Shown here: positions 16,555 to 27,292 of the stretch, in pieces | Layout: each line of letters opens with the position of its first letter | Position numbering within the stretch: position 1 is the stretch's first letter | Source: Halioxenophilus aromaticivorans | GTDB taxonomy: Bacteria > Pseudomonadota > Gammaproteobacteria > Pseudomonadales > Cellvibrionaceae | DNA length: 64,000 nucleotides | Direction of reading: 5' to 3' | NCBI RefSeq assembly: GCF_042850945.1 | Contig: NZ_AP031496.1 | Span: 4,216,001-4,280,000, forward strand | Notes under the pieces: model-generated | The model's input: only the letters and a program-made list of their open reading frames with translations | Told to the model about the DNA's origin: nothing | The model's database searches: none | Made by a program: the position numbers and the translations under genes

Positions 16555-17565
16555 TTAACTCACCGATTTCAAATTGACTTTCTCTGCTTTCTTAAAATTA
16601 GGAATATCAAGTATATCTAAAGACGCTTCCGTCATTCGTTCGGCGGTTTCTGATGTGAGCTGAAAACGATGAAATTGTTGTGGCACGTGGGCTCGATGAA
16701 CAAAAAATGACTGGATAATGGCCCGCTTTGAATCTGAGTGTTTTGCCGTGCCACCGTGCCAGACGTGAGAGTTAACAAACAGCACATCGCCAGCTTTAGC
16801 TTCAACAAGAATTTCATCTGGATGGTTATCTTTAACATTAGCCATTCCCTGGTAAGGTAAACCACCCCACTTATGAGAACCACAAATCACTCGCGTTGCG
16901 CCACTTTCTTCGGTCATGTCGTCTAGCAACCACAGAGCGTTACACGCATAGTATTTTTCGCCACGAACCGCCCAGGGGTAATCTGAGTGCATGTCTTGGT
17001 TTTTAATACCCTTCTGCGGATCTCGTAAATTCATCGATGAGAGTTTGAAATCATCGCCGATGAGGTACTTCACAAGCGCTAGGATTTTTTCGTTTTGGTA
17101 AAACTGATCGAACACCTCACCACAATTCACCAAATCACACACACGCCTGTCTTTTGGATCATCCATTTGCTCAACGATGCACAGCATCATTTGCCGAATC
17201 TCTCTCTGTAGCGTGGATGTATGTTTGTAGTCCATGGGCACTCTGGTGTACAGCGACATTGCCTGCCTGACCTGGGGCACAAGCTTAATGACCAAACGCA
17301 ATACCGATCTAACAGCCACAAACAAAAAATCGTATAACTTTAATTTAATGGTTGAGTTGTTTTTTATAAATTTTTCACGTAACAGCGATGTACCAAATTC
17401 ACCCCACCTAGCCCCTTGATGCTTTCTAACCTCGGCGACTCGACTTTTCACCTTGTCGATCTCCTCTTGAGAGATCACGGACTTTACTACGAGGTAGCCA
17501 TTTTCATCCAAAAACCGCAGGTCTTCATCTACGTTTTGGCAGTCGAGTGTATTGCTAGCTTGCAT
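16555..17565 (-). CDS. Phytanoyl-CoA dioxygenase (PhyH) family protein
   Basis: A 336-residue Fe(II)/2-oxoglutarate oxygenase. DMHSDYPW carries the HxD iron ligands, and VNSHVWHGGT with the following KRAIIQSFF carries the distal His and the 2-oxoglutarate-binding Arg. The N-terminal ENGYLVVKSVIS-EEI pattern is typical of PhyH proteins. Bacterial members hydroxylate diverse small molecules (ectoine, lipids, secondary metabolites), so the substrate is open. It is transcribed alone. There is no obvious ribosome-binding site before the ATG. Confidence 0.85.
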   Translation of the reverse strand: MQASNTLDCQNVDEDLRFLDENGYLVVKSVISQEEIDKVKSRVAEVRKHQGARWGEFGTSLLREKFIKNNSTIKLKLYDFLFVAVRSVLRLVIKLVPQVRQAMSLYTRVPMDYKHTSTLQREIRQMMLCIVEQMDDPKDRRVCDLVNCGEVFDQFYQNEKILALVKYLIGDDFKLSSMNLRDPQKGIKNQDMHSDYPWAVRGEKYYACNALWLLDDMTEESGATRVICGSHKWGGLPYQGMANVKDNHPDEILVEAKAGDVLFVNSHVWHGGTAKHSDSKRAIIQSFFVHRAHVPQQFHRFQLTSETAERMTEASLDILDIPNFKKAEKVNLKSVS

Positions 17566-17768
17566 AGGATGTTGTCTCTAATACAAATCACTGATTAGGC
17601 TGCTGACGCGTTCAGGGACGGAAAAATTTAGCAAAGCCTTTGTTGAATAGTGAAAAAGCTAACAGAACAACAACACCCAAAACGCTTAATTTGCCCTTCT
17701 TTACGGTATGCAGTCCTTACTTTACAGTGTATGCCAGTCGACGGTTACAACTACGCTTCTGTTGCGTT

Positions 17769-18128
17769 TTATCGACTAAAAACAAACCGCCGAGCAAAAA
17801 AGAAATTAAACAAAAGTGCAGCAAAACAGCCCACAGCAAAAGCAATGTAATCGCCCCAAGCCAGCTCATTCAGCGCTTGGCTTACCCACACAAATAAACC
17901 GAAATTAATTAAAAAGCCTTTGCACTGGCCAAGCACATACAACCAGCGCTTACCATTGCCGGTAAACGTGATTCGATTATTTATTTCGTAGGTAAACGCA
18001 ACGGACAATAAGAAAGCAAATAATCGGGCGGGATAAATGTGCAGCCATTGGCTTAGCAAAACGAACGCACATAGGTCGACAACAAAGCCGAAGGAGCTGG
18101 CAATAGAATATAATAATAGCTGCTTCAT
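17769..18128 (-). CDS. GtrA-like membrane protein
   Basis: A 119-residue protein with four hydrophobic segments. The N-terminal YSIASSFGFVVDLCAFVLL and the central YEINNRITF motif fit the GtrA family, small membrane proteins implicated in moving lipid-linked sugars across the inner membrane for surface polysaccharide decoration. No glycosyltransferase partner is adjacent; the GNAT gene lies 30 bases upstream on the same strand. The C-terminal NFFFARRFVF is also typical. Confidence 0.8.
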   Translation of the reverse strand: MKQLLLYSIASSFGFVVDLCAFVLLSQWLHIYPARLFAFLLSVAFTYEINNRITFTGNGKRWLYVLGQCKGFLINFGLFVWVSQALNELAWGDYIAFAVGCFAALLFNFFFARRFVFSR

Positions 18129-18158
18129 AGGCCGATGAAATCAGGCTTAATAAATACG

Positions 18159-18620
18159 CTAGCCTTTTAATCTGGCCAGCACCTCTTCTTCGTCTTCGTC
18201 CCACCCGCTTTCGACGAAACCCAGCGCAGCGTAGAGCCGTTTAGCTATGTGGTTTTCCGGTACATAGCAAACTTCTATTTCAGGCTTAATATTGGTTTTG
18301 GCGAAAGACTTGTTGGCTTGCGCTCGAATCAGATCTAAGCCTTTCTGCATAGCTAGCTTGCCGTAACCTTTGTTTTGATGGGGCTCGGCGATCATAAAAC
18401 GCCAAATGGAAATCAACGCTGGGGATTCTTGCACCCACATCATAAACCCCACCAGCTGGGCGCCGGCGTAAATGGCTTTTACGTAATGATTGCGGTTGTA
18501 GGCGGCTTCTACCAGCGACCAGGTATTACTGGCCACGTAGTCTTCTTGGTGGGGAGCAACTTCCAAATCACAAACGGCCTCGTAATTGTTCTGATCTACC
18601 GGCCGCAGTGATATTGTCAT
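18159..18620 (-). CDS. GNAT-family N-acetyltransferase (PaiA/BltD-like)
   Basis: A 153-residue acyltransferase. The acetyl-CoA-binding motif A is HQNKGYGKLAM, preceded by the beta strand SIWRFMIAEP. The C-terminal EVCYVPENHIAKRLYAALGF completes the fold. Its overall pattern resembles spermine/spermidine acetyltransferases of the BltD/PaiA type, but a polyamine substrate is only an inference. It lies between the helicase gene and gtrA on the same strand. Confidence 0.85.
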   Translation of the reverse strand: MTISLRPVDQNNYEAVCDLEVAPHQEDYVASNTWSLVEAAYNRNHYVKAIYAGAQLVGFMMWVQESPALISIWRFMIAEPHQNKGYGKLAMQKGLDLIRAQANKSFAKTNIKPEIEVCYVPENHIAKRLYAALGFVESGWDEDEEEVLARLKG

Positions 18621-18649
18621 GTGCCTTGCTGACGTTTAAATCCGAGCGC

Positions 18650-20098
<1,449 letters not shown>

Positions 20099-20384
20099 AC
20101 CAAGTTGCTCGCTTATAAAAAAATGAGCAGCGATTGTACCACAGCCAGTTCAGTTATTAACCGCTTATGGCCCCTGCTTTACCATCAATATGACCTGATT
20201 TGCGCCCTATTGCCGCTCAAAGCCAGTGGTTTCGGTGGTGTACCACCGCACCCAGCGGTAGTACTCATTTCGGTACTAGCCGTTTCGGTAGCATCCTTTT
20301 CCATACTACTAGCTATCGAAGAGAGATTACAAACAACAGTTTGGCGAGTGGAATCCGCCAAACCACGAGTAATGACAGTCATCA

Positions 20385-20990
20385 TTAGCGACGACTAAAA
20401 TACCGATTCAGCCAATAATCCACACTTAGATAGCGCCCTGCACCGTAAAACAACAGGGTTAACAACATGATAAAGTAAGTCGCGGCGAACTCCACGCCGT
20501 TATTCAGCAGCGTCACACTTCCCCTACCGGTTAACCAAGAGTAGTTTCCATGTTGCTTTAAAATAGCGATTACCTGGGTTTTACGCTCCGCCGCCTCCAA
20601 CACGCGCTGGTTGGCCAACCAACTGCTGGCATCCGCAATTGCCAACCAGCCATTGGGCCAGTGCACAAAGAAAATCGCCACCAGCATGGTTGCCATCAAC
20701 GGCACCACCGCCAACCGGGTGGCCAACCCCAACGCCAACAGTGCTCCGCCCACCAACTCAGCAGCCGCGGCTAAAAATACCATCACCTCGGGCATGGGCA
20801 GGCCTAGCCCCCAGTCCGGGTTTCCAAACCACGCCACGGTGTCCTGCCAGGCGGCGAATTTTACCCAGCCGGCCTGCATCATCACTGGCGCTAAATACAA
20901 TCGCAGCAATAGCAACGGCACGCCGTCACCGTGGGCCAGCAGGTTACGGGCGGTGGCCGCAGCATGTTTGATGGCAGTTATTGTTAGCAC
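20385..20990 (-). CDS. DoxX-family membrane protein
   Basis: A 201-residue protein with four or five hydrophobic segments. The LLLLRLYLAPVMMQAGWVKF segment, AAAAELVGGALLALGLATRLA and a long periplasmic loop before the last membrane helix fit the DoxX family, some members of which are quinone-linked. It starts with GTG, supported by GGAGA five bases upstream. It is transcribed alone between rhlB and the divergent MATE gene. Function unknown. Confidence 0.82.
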   Translation of the reverse strand: MLTITAIKHAAATARNLLAHGDGVPLLLLRLYLAPVMMQAGWVKFAAWQDTVAWFGNPDWGLGLPMPEVMVFLAAAAELVGGALLALGLATRLAVVPLMATMLVAIFFVHWPNGWLAIADASSWLANQRVLEAAERKTQVIAILKQHGNYSWLTGRGSVTLLNNGVEFAATYFIMLLTLLFYGAGRYLSVDYWLNRYFSRR

Positions 20991-21128
20991 GGTATCTCTC
21001 CATAGGTTTCAAGGGTACACTCAACGCCCTTTTTAGGAGTGGCTAGCAGAAATAGCGGTTCCTATGGAGAGTTCCCGTTTTTGTCACAAATTTGATCACA
21101 TAACCGTTTATATAAGCCTCTAATTGCC

Positions 21129-22469
21129 TTGAAAAATCCGACCCAACACGAAGTTATCACCATAGCCCGCATGGGCGTTCCGCTGATCATTTGCCACATT
21201 GCTATCATCGGCATGGGTGCCACTGACACCATTTTTTCAGGCTTAGTTAGCACGCAGGACTTGGCCGGGCTGGCCATTGGTGCCGCTATTTGGGGGGCGC
21301 TGGCAGTGTTTGTGATGGGCATGTGCGGCGCCACTGCTACCATTGCCGCTCAATACCACGGTGGTGGCCGCTACTCTCGAATTGGCTTCCAAGTTCATCA
21401 AACCGCTTGGATCGGTGTGGCCGCCATTATTCTGGTTTGCCTAGCGCTGGTAACCAGCCAACTGTGGCTCCCGGCCATACAACCTCCCGGCCCAATCACC
21501 GATATTGCCTGGCGCTACCTTACGATACTAAGCCTGGGCAGTGTGGGCTTTTTGATTTTTGTGGTGCTGGTAAACGCCTGTGAAGCAGTGGGCGACATGG
21601 CCATGGCCATGGCAGCTTACGGGCTGTTATTTATACTCAACGCGCTGTTCGATTACCTCTTTGTGTTTGGCAAATTGGGACTCCCTGCCATGGGCGCCAA
21701 AGGGTGTGCATGGGCCAGCGTGGTGGCCTATTGGGTGGCGGCCATCGGCGTCGCCTTGGTATTGCAGGGTAAAGCGCAGTATCGCCGTTACCACTTATTC
21801 ACCAAGGCTTGGCGCCCTCATTGGCCAACAATAAAAAAACACATCGCTATCAGTGTGCCCTTGGCCATCGGCAGCGGCGGCGAAGTATTTTTCTTCACCA
21901 GCGTGGCTTTGATGGTGTCTCCCTTTGGCCAGGTTGCCGTGGCCGGACATCAGGTGGTGATTAACTACAGCTCGCTGGTGTACATGATTCCACTGGGATT
22001 TAGTGTGGCCGTTTGCATCCGCTGCGCGCAGTTGCGCGGCGCTAAACAATTTCAGGCCGCAACCTTTAGCGCTTTTACCGGGGTCAAAGTCGCCCTAGCA
22101 GTGGCAGTGACCACCATTGCCATCACCGTTTTAGCCCGAACACTGATCGCCAAGGTGTACAGCCCAGACCCCGCCGTGCAACAACTGGCGAGCCAATTAC
22201 TGCTGGTGTGCGTGGTATATCAATTGTTTGATGCGGTGCAGGTGTCTAGCTGGGGTGGCTTACGCGGTTTTGGCGACACTAAAATACCGATGTTTATGCA
22301 GCTAACCGCCTACTGGCTGTGCGGATTCCCACTAGGCTACGCCCTGGCCAACTACGCCGAGCTTGGGGTGTTTGGGTTTTGGTGGGGTATTGTGGTGGGA
22401 TTAATGATTGCCGCAGTGTTACTACACACTCGCTTGCATTGGTTAGCGAAAAGAACTTGCTCTAATTAA
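21129..22469 (+). CDS. MATE-family efflux transporter
   Basis: A 446-residue inner-membrane exporter with about twelve hydrophobic segments in two homologous halves (GATDTIFSGL in the first, VAGHQVVINYSSLVYMIPLG in the second). MATE proteins use Na+ or H+ gradients to expel cationic drugs and metabolites. The frame begins with TTG at 21129, and the next start, ATG at 21171, would cut into the first helix, so the TTG is preferred. No strong ribosome site was seen. It is convergent with the secreted protein gene downstream. Confidence 0.87.
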   Translation: MKNPTQHEVITIARMGVPLIICHIAIIGMGATDTIFSGLVSTQDLAGLAIGAAIWGALAVFVMGMCGATATIAAQYHGGGRYSRIGFQVHQTAWIGVAAIILVCLALVTSQLWLPAIQPPGPITDIAWRYLTILSLGSVGFLIFVVLVNACEAVGDMAMAMAAYGLLFILNALFDYLFVFGKLGLPAMGAKGCAWASVVAYWVAAIGVALVLQGKAQYRRYHLFTKAWRPHWPTIKKHIAISVPLAIGSGGEVFFFTSVALMVSPFGQVAVAGHQVVINYSSLVYMIPLGFSVAVCIRCAQLRGAKQFQAATFSAFTGVKVALAVAVTTIAITVLARTLIAKVYSPDPAVQQLASQLLLVCVVYQLFDAVQVSSWGGLRGFGDTKIPMFMQLTAYWLCGFPLGYALANYAELGVFGFWWGIVVGLMIAAVLLHTRLHWLAKRTCSN

Positions 22470-22568
22470 CAGCCAAGCTGCCAAAGGCTAGCAACTGATT
22501 ACAACAAGGGATATAAGAATCCGCGTTATTGAATGTTTGTACTCGAAATCAAATATCGCTGACCAACA

Positions 22569-22588
22569 GCGCTCCGACGACGGAGCGC
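22569..22588. other. Perfect stem-loop between convergent genes
   Basis: GCGCTCCG-ACGA-CGGAGCGC: an 8-bp perfect stem with a 4-base loop, placed between the stops of the convergent MATE and secreted-protein genes. Neither strand has a T tract after it, so it may slow or protect transcripts from either side, but it is not a canonical terminator. Confidence 0.45.
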
Positions 22589-22618
22589 ATCATCATTGAT
22601 AAAGAAACTTAAGAATAC

Positions 22619-24376
22619 TTATTGAATTTCAACCTCGGCAGTTATTGACACACCTGAACTACTTGTGATCGTTATTGCTTCTGGTGCTTTGTCAATTTTT
22701 AACCATCGGTTTTGATAGAAACCAGCGTAATCGCGCCAAAAAACACTACCTAACTTCCGGCTATTTGTTTTGAATTTAGCATCTAAAGTTAATAGAGCAG
22801 TGCCTTCGGGCTCTACAGTGGAAGATACACGCACCCAAAGCTTCTTCTGATTAGAAAAATATATTGCCTTAATAACTTGCAAACTTTCAGGTGGGGACGC
22901 CTTCACCATACCTGCATCTATAGCCTTACGAACTTGTTTTCCCTTAATAGGTAAGCAACGAGTTAAACCGCTACTCTCGTCCGCATTACTATCCTTTTTA
23001 TAGTGACCTACCCCCTGCGGACTATACTCGAACCCATCTGGCAGAAGAAACTTGACCTGATAACTACCGTCAACGATATTTCCAAATAAATATCGGCCGC
23101 TAGTACTTGTGGTCGTTTTATTTAACAGCGCGCCATCACATGAAAGTAGCTGCACCTCAACTCCAGCCAAGCCTCTTTCACCTGGATCTTGAAATCCGTC
23201 ACCATCATCATCTAACCAAACAAAATCCCCAATTATGCCAGAGCCTACCGCATTTACTTTCCTCGTTCCGATTTCGGTCCCGTTGGAAATCCAGAGGCTA
23301 TTATCCTGATCCCCAAACTGCCTGGCGCGGAAATAGAACCCGTTGGCGGTATTAATGTTTTGAAAATCCATAAATATCGGCGCTATTGTGTCTCGGTACG
23401 CTATAAATCCTGACTCGCCTGGCAGAGCGTCTAAAACTAAATAAGTCCCCGCTCTAGTACCATCACTACCCCACAACTCTCTTCCGAATTCTTGGTGGTC
23501 TGCGACAAAATAAACGTTATTAGAAAACCCATAGAAAACCTGAACGCCATATTGGTCGTACCCTTGGTAGTACCAACCATCGGGGCTACTAAATGAACTT
23601 TCTGCTCCAGGGTTGATATCAGCGACCATTTCTGGAACCCCACCTTCATTTAGCTTCCAAACCTCCCTACCAACGCCTTCTTTGTAAGCAGTGAAATACA
23701 ATACTCCGCCATAGCTGTAAAAGTTCGCTGGCTGACTGCTCTCTGCGCCTGGATTGATATCTCCAACCAATTGGTAGCGGCGATCCGCGCCAATCCCCTC
23801 TAACCTCCATAATTCTTCACCTACCAAGCTACCCTCGGCGACAAAATACTCTTCGCCGTCAAACCAATAGCTGTAAACTACGTCATTAATCGTCGGATAT
23901 CCATCACTAGGACTTCCATACGGGTAGTAGTGACTGGAGACAATTGATGATTCAGCAGTATCTATGTCTATTTCAATTAACTGATAGGAATATGCATGGT
24001 AATAAGGTTCAGCTAACAACCTTAGCTCTACGACATACAGCCTTCCATTTTCCGTATAAAGCATTTCGAGAAAATAGTAGTAGCCCCAATCGTGGCTGAC
24101 ATAGTCCTCTGTTATTTCATAAACGTAACTAATTTGGCCATTACTGTCCTTTGACCACACAGTATCACCGACTACGTAGAACATATGATCTCCGATTACA
24201 ACAGCATGCTCATATGCAGAAGTGTCGAAGCTACTGGACGTACTCAGACCGGAATCACTTTTTTCCTGATTTGTACTAGCTAGTGATTTAACGCTCAAAG
24301 GTAAAATCAAAGTAAGTAAGAGCACTAAAAAAGAATAACAATTTAACTTGCTTGGGAAGGCGGGCGCGGAGATCAT
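22619..24376 (-). CDS. Secreted ELWxxDG-repeat protein with SdrD B-like domain
   Basis: A 585-residue exported protein. A signal peptide with a long hydrophobic core (CYSFLVLLLTLILPL) begins the chain. The middle carries ELWxxDG-type beta-propeller-like repeats (ELWRLEG, REVWKLNEG, RELWGSDGTRAGT, SLWISNGTEIGT) with DINPGAES spacers. The C-terminal half holds one SdrD B-like/Cna-B-type domain (GDFVWLDDDGDGFQDPGE through the SYQVKFLLPDGFEY strand). These modules usually occur on surface proteins, and the acidic DDDGDG loop should bind calcium. ATG 24376 has AGAGAG upstream and gives a proper signal peptide. A GTG 36 bases earlier is less likely. Function unknown. Confidence 0.8.
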   Translation of the reverse strand: MISAPAFPSKLNCYSFLVLLLTLILPLSVKSLASTNQEKSDSGLSTSSSFDTSAYEHAVVIGDHMFYVVGDTVWSKDSNGQISYVYEITEDYVSHDWGYYYFLEMLYTENGRLYVVELRLLAEPYYHAYSYQLIEIDIDTAESSIVSSHYYPYGSPSDGYPTINDVVYSYWFDGEEYFVAEGSLVGEELWRLEGIGADRRYQLVGDINPGAESSQPANFYSYGGVLYFTAYKEGVGREVWKLNEGGVPEMVADINPGAESSFSSPDGWYYQGYDQYGVQVFYGFSNNVYFVADHQEFGRELWGSDGTRAGTYLVLDALPGESGFIAYRDTIAPIFMDFQNINTANGFYFRARQFGDQDNSLWISNGTEIGTRKVNAVGSGIIGDFVWLDDDGDGFQDPGERGLAGVEVQLLSCDGALLNKTTTSTSGRYLFGNIVDGSYQVKFLLPDGFEYSPQGVGHYKKDSNADESSGLTRCLPIKGKQVRKAIDAGMVKASPPESLQVIKAIYFSNQKKLWVRVSSTVEPEGTALLTLDAKFKTNSRKLGSVFWRDYAGFYQNRWLKIDKAPEAITITSSSGVSITAEVEIQ

Positions 24377-24586
24377 GAACAGCTCTCTATTATTTTCTAA
24401 AGTTATCCTCACAACACCCCTCCGATATTTTAGATATCGGAAAGAAATAAATGAGGCAGCACCGCGAGACTAACATGCAGCACCCAAATAGCACTGAAAA
24501 TTAATTAAACTTTACCAGAAAATGGAACCTTGTTCCTTGCATTTACTAATTCCCCCCACCCTTACCAACGTAATATCAGATACAAC

Positions 24587-25327
24587 TTAGCTATCGGAGC
24601 CACACACCGGGCAGCCGGGTTGCTTGAGAAGATTAAGCGCCTGCCAACTGGTGCGCCAAGCGTCGTAAATAGACAGTTTGCCGGCGGTGGCGGTGCCCAA
24701 CAGTACTTTTAATGCCTCCAACGCTTGCATCGCCCCAATCACCCCCACCAAGGGCGCGATCACACCACTGGTGGCGCAATTTAAATTTACGTTGGCGGTT
24801 TCGTCGTACAGGCATCTATAGCAGGCTGAATTGTTATTCGGGTCAACCACCAATAACTGCCCCTCACCGGCGATGGCCGCCCCGCAAACCAATGCGGTTT
24901 TTTGCTGGTAACACAATTTATTGACTTCCAAGCGGGTGGTTAAGTTGTCACTGCAATCTAACACAACATCGGCCTGATCAATGGCCTCTTGCAATGCTGT
25001 GCCAGAGAGGTTTACCGCCATGGCAGTCACACGGGCACTTGGGTTGATAGCCTTGGCTGTAGCGGCGGCGGATTCGGCCTTACCCTGGCCTAAATCGCTG
25101 TGGCTGTGAGCGATTTGACGCTGCAAATTGGATAACTCTACCGTATCGCAATCGGCCAATATTAAATGCCCCACCCCGCTGGCGGCCAAGTACATAGCCG
25201 CCGGGCTGCCCAACCCGCCGCAACCAATCACCAACGCCGTGCTGTTGATAAACACTTGTTGGCCATCAATATCAATTTGCGGCAGCAAAATATGCCGGCT
25301 GTAGGTTAAAAGTTGTTGGTCATTCAT
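24587..25327 (-). CDS. moeB: MoeB/ThiF-type adenylyltransferase
   Basis: A 246-residue E1-like enzyme that adenylates the C-terminal glycine of a ubiquitin-like sulfur carrier such as MoaD (molybdopterin) or ThiS. Visible are the ATP-binding GCGGLGSPAAMYLAASGVG, DCDTVELSNLQRQ, the LDCSDN segment and two zinc CxxC pairs (CYRC and CPVC). ATG 25327 overlaps the prmC stop as ATGA, with AGGGG 8 bases upstream. An ATG six bases earlier is too close to that site. Its position after hemA-prfA-prmC is conserved in many gammaproteobacteria and supports moeB. Confidence 0.9.
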   Translation of the reverse strand: MNDQQLLTYSRHILLPQIDIDGQQVFINSTALVIGCGGLGSPAAMYLAASGVGHLILADCDTVELSNLQRQIAHSHSDLGQGKAESAAATAKAINPSARVTAMAVNLSGTALQEAIDQADVVLDCSDNLTTRLEVNKLCYQQKTALVCGAAIAGEGQLLVVDPNNNSACYRCLYDETANVNLNCATSGVIAPLVGVIGAMQALEALKVLLGTATAGKLSIYDAWRTSWQALNLLKQPGCPVCGSDS

Positions 25328-26190
25328 TGCCATTGCCCCTGGGTAACACGGTCGCGGCCGCCGAAATCCTGGTTACATTGCACGTTGGAATAGCCCAATT
25401 CATTCAGCAAAGCTACCGCCCACGGCCCTTGATTGTAGCCGTGTTCAAACAGTAACCGGCCGTTGGGTTTTAAGAACTCGGTGGCATTGCGGGCGATGTT
25501 TTCGATATCCGACCTGCCGCAATTGGCCGCCACCAAAGCACTGCTGGGCTCAAAACGAACGTCACCTTGGCTTAAATGCTCATCGTGTTCATCAATGTAA
25601 GGCGGATTAGAGACAATCAGGTCAAATTTTTGCGGTACCTGGATATTAGTAAACCAATCGCTGTGCAAAAAGGTGACGTTTTTTAGGCCATTACGCAGCG
25701 CATTTTGGCTCGCAACCGCCAAGGCTGCCTGGCTGTAATCCGTGGCAGTGATCTGCCAACTGGGCTGCTCTGCCGCCAATGCTAATGCAATGGCGCCACT
25801 GCCCGTGCCTAAATCCAAAACAGTTAATGGCTTGGCGTCGGCATTTGTTAATTGGGCTTTGGCCAGAGCAAGTTCGACCAATAGTTCTGTCTCTGGCCGA
25901 GGAATAAGGGTGGCCGGAGTGACCGAGAGGTTTAGCGTCCAAAAGCCCTGCTCGCCCATTAAATAGGCCACGGGCTCTCCCACCTGGCGTTTTTTAATCA
26001 GGGCACTAAACTGTACCGTTTGCTCTTGGCTGGGAATTCGCTCCGGCCAAGTAAACAAATAGCTGCGGTCTTTTCTCAAGGCGTAAGACAATAGCAACTC
26101 GGCGTCTAAGCGAGCAGATTCTGAGTCGGATAATTCGCCGGTGGCCCAGGTTAGCAACTGGCCAATGGTACCGGTCATAGTTTGAGCCAT
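25324..26190 (-). CDS. prmC: Peptide chain release factor N5-glutamine methyltransferase
   Basis: A 288-residue SAM-dependent enzyme that methylates the Gln of the GGQ motif in release factors RF1 and RF2. The SAM-binding LDLGTGSGAIALALA and the catalytic NPPY (IVSNPPYIDEHD) are present, with the N-terminal helical substrate-recognition domain before them. It follows prfA, its own substrate's gene, after 11 bases, and overlaps moeB by 4 bases. No strong ribosome site precedes the ATG, which suggests coupling to prfA translation. Confidence 0.95.
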   Translation of the reverse strand: MAQTMTGTIGQLLTWATGELSDSESARLDAELLLSYALRKDRSYLFTWPERIPSQEQTVQFSALIKKRQVGEPVAYLMGEQGFWTLNLSVTPATLIPRPETELLVELALAKAQLTNADAKPLTVLDLGTGSGAIALALAAEQPSWQITATDYSQAALAVASQNALRNGLKNVTFLHSDWFTNIQVPQKFDLIVSNPPYIDEHDEHLSQGDVRFEPSSALVAANCGRSDIENIARNATEFLKPNGRLLFEHGYNQGPWAVALLNELGYSNVQCNQDFGGRDRVTQGQWQ

Positions 26191-26201
26191 TGGCTAGGCG
26201 T

Positions 26202-27284
26202 TTACTGCGCCAACGCGGCCAGCTGATCCGCTTGGTATTCGTTCACCAAAGAGCCCACCACTTCGGATAAATCACCTTCCATAATTTCGGCCAATTTATA
26301 CAGCGTTAAATTAATGCGGTGGTCGGTCACTCGGCCCTGAGGGTAATTGTAGGTGCGGATGCGTTCAGAGCGGTCACCACTGCCCACCAGGTTGCGGCGT
26401 TCATCAGCAATGGACTGCGCCGCGGCGGTTTCTTGTTCGGTTTTTAACTTGGCCGCCAGTAACGACATAGCACGGGCGCGGTTTTTGTGCTGCGATCGTT
26501 CGTCTTGGCACTCCACCACGATGCCCGTTGGCAAATGCGTAATACGAATGGCCGAGTCGGTTTTGTTAACGTGCTGGCCACCAGCACCGGATGCCCTAAA
26601 TGTGTCCACACGGATATCGTTTTTATTGATATCCACTGCTTCCAATTCATCGGCTTCGGCCATAATGGCCACGGTGCATGCGGAAGTGTGAATGCGGCCC
26701 TGGGATTCGGTCTCCGGTACACGCTGCACTCGGTGGGCACCGGATTCAAATTTTAATTTGGAATAAACGCCCTGGCCGGCAACGCGGGTGATGATTTCTT
26801 TGTAGCCGCCGTGCTCACCTTCGTTGGCGTTCATAACTTCCACTTTCCACCCCTGGGTTTCTGCAAACTTGCTGTACATGCGATATAAATCGCCGGCAAA
26901 GATTGCAGCTTCGTCACCGCCGGTGCCTGCACGTATTTCCAAATAAACATTTTTCTCGTCGTTAGGATCTTTGGGCAGCAGTAATGTTTGTAGTTCCAGC
27001 TCCAGCGGCTCTTTATCGGATTCGGCTTCTTTTAACTCCTCTTGCGCCATCTCTCGCATGTCGGCATCGCCATCGTCAAGCATTTCTTTGGCGGTTTTAA
27101 TATTGTCTAAAACCTGCCGGTAACTGTTAAAAACTTGCACCACAGGTTCTAGCTCAGCGTATTCTTTGGACAAGGTTCGGAATTTATCCTGATCGCCGAT
27201 CACGCCGGCATCACCTAATAGATGCGCCACCTCGTCGTAGCGGTCGTGGAGAATTTCCAATTTGTTAAGTATCGATTCTTTCAT
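26202..27284 (-). CDS. prfA: Peptide chain release factor 1
   Basis: A 360-residue release factor that recognises UAA and UAG. The GGQHVNKTDSAIR catalytic loop is in domain 3, and the PXT-type codon-recognition region precedes it. The N-terminal helical domain (EILHDRYDEVAHLLGD) and the normal RF1 length (360) confirm assignment over RF2. It lies 8 bases after hemA and before prmC, the conserved gammaproteobacterial order. Confidence 0.96.
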   Translation of the reverse strand: MKESILNKLEILHDRYDEVAHLLGDAGVIGDQDKFRTLSKEYAELEPVVQVFNSYRQVLDNIKTAKEMLDDGDADMREMAQEELKEAESDKEPLELELQTLLLPKDPNDEKNVYLEIRAGTGGDEAAIFAGDLYRMYSKFAETQGWKVEVMNANEGEHGGYKEIITRVAGQGVYSKLKFESGAHRVQRVPETESQGRIHTSACTVAIMAEADELEAVDINKNDIRVDTFRASGAGGQHVNKTDSAIRITHLPTGIVVECQDERSQHKNRARAMSLLAAKLKTEQETAAAQSIADERRNLVGSGDRSERIRTYNYPQGRVTDHRINLTLYKLAEIMEGDLSEVVGSLVNEYQADQLAALAQ

Positions 27285-27292
27285 AGGATTGA

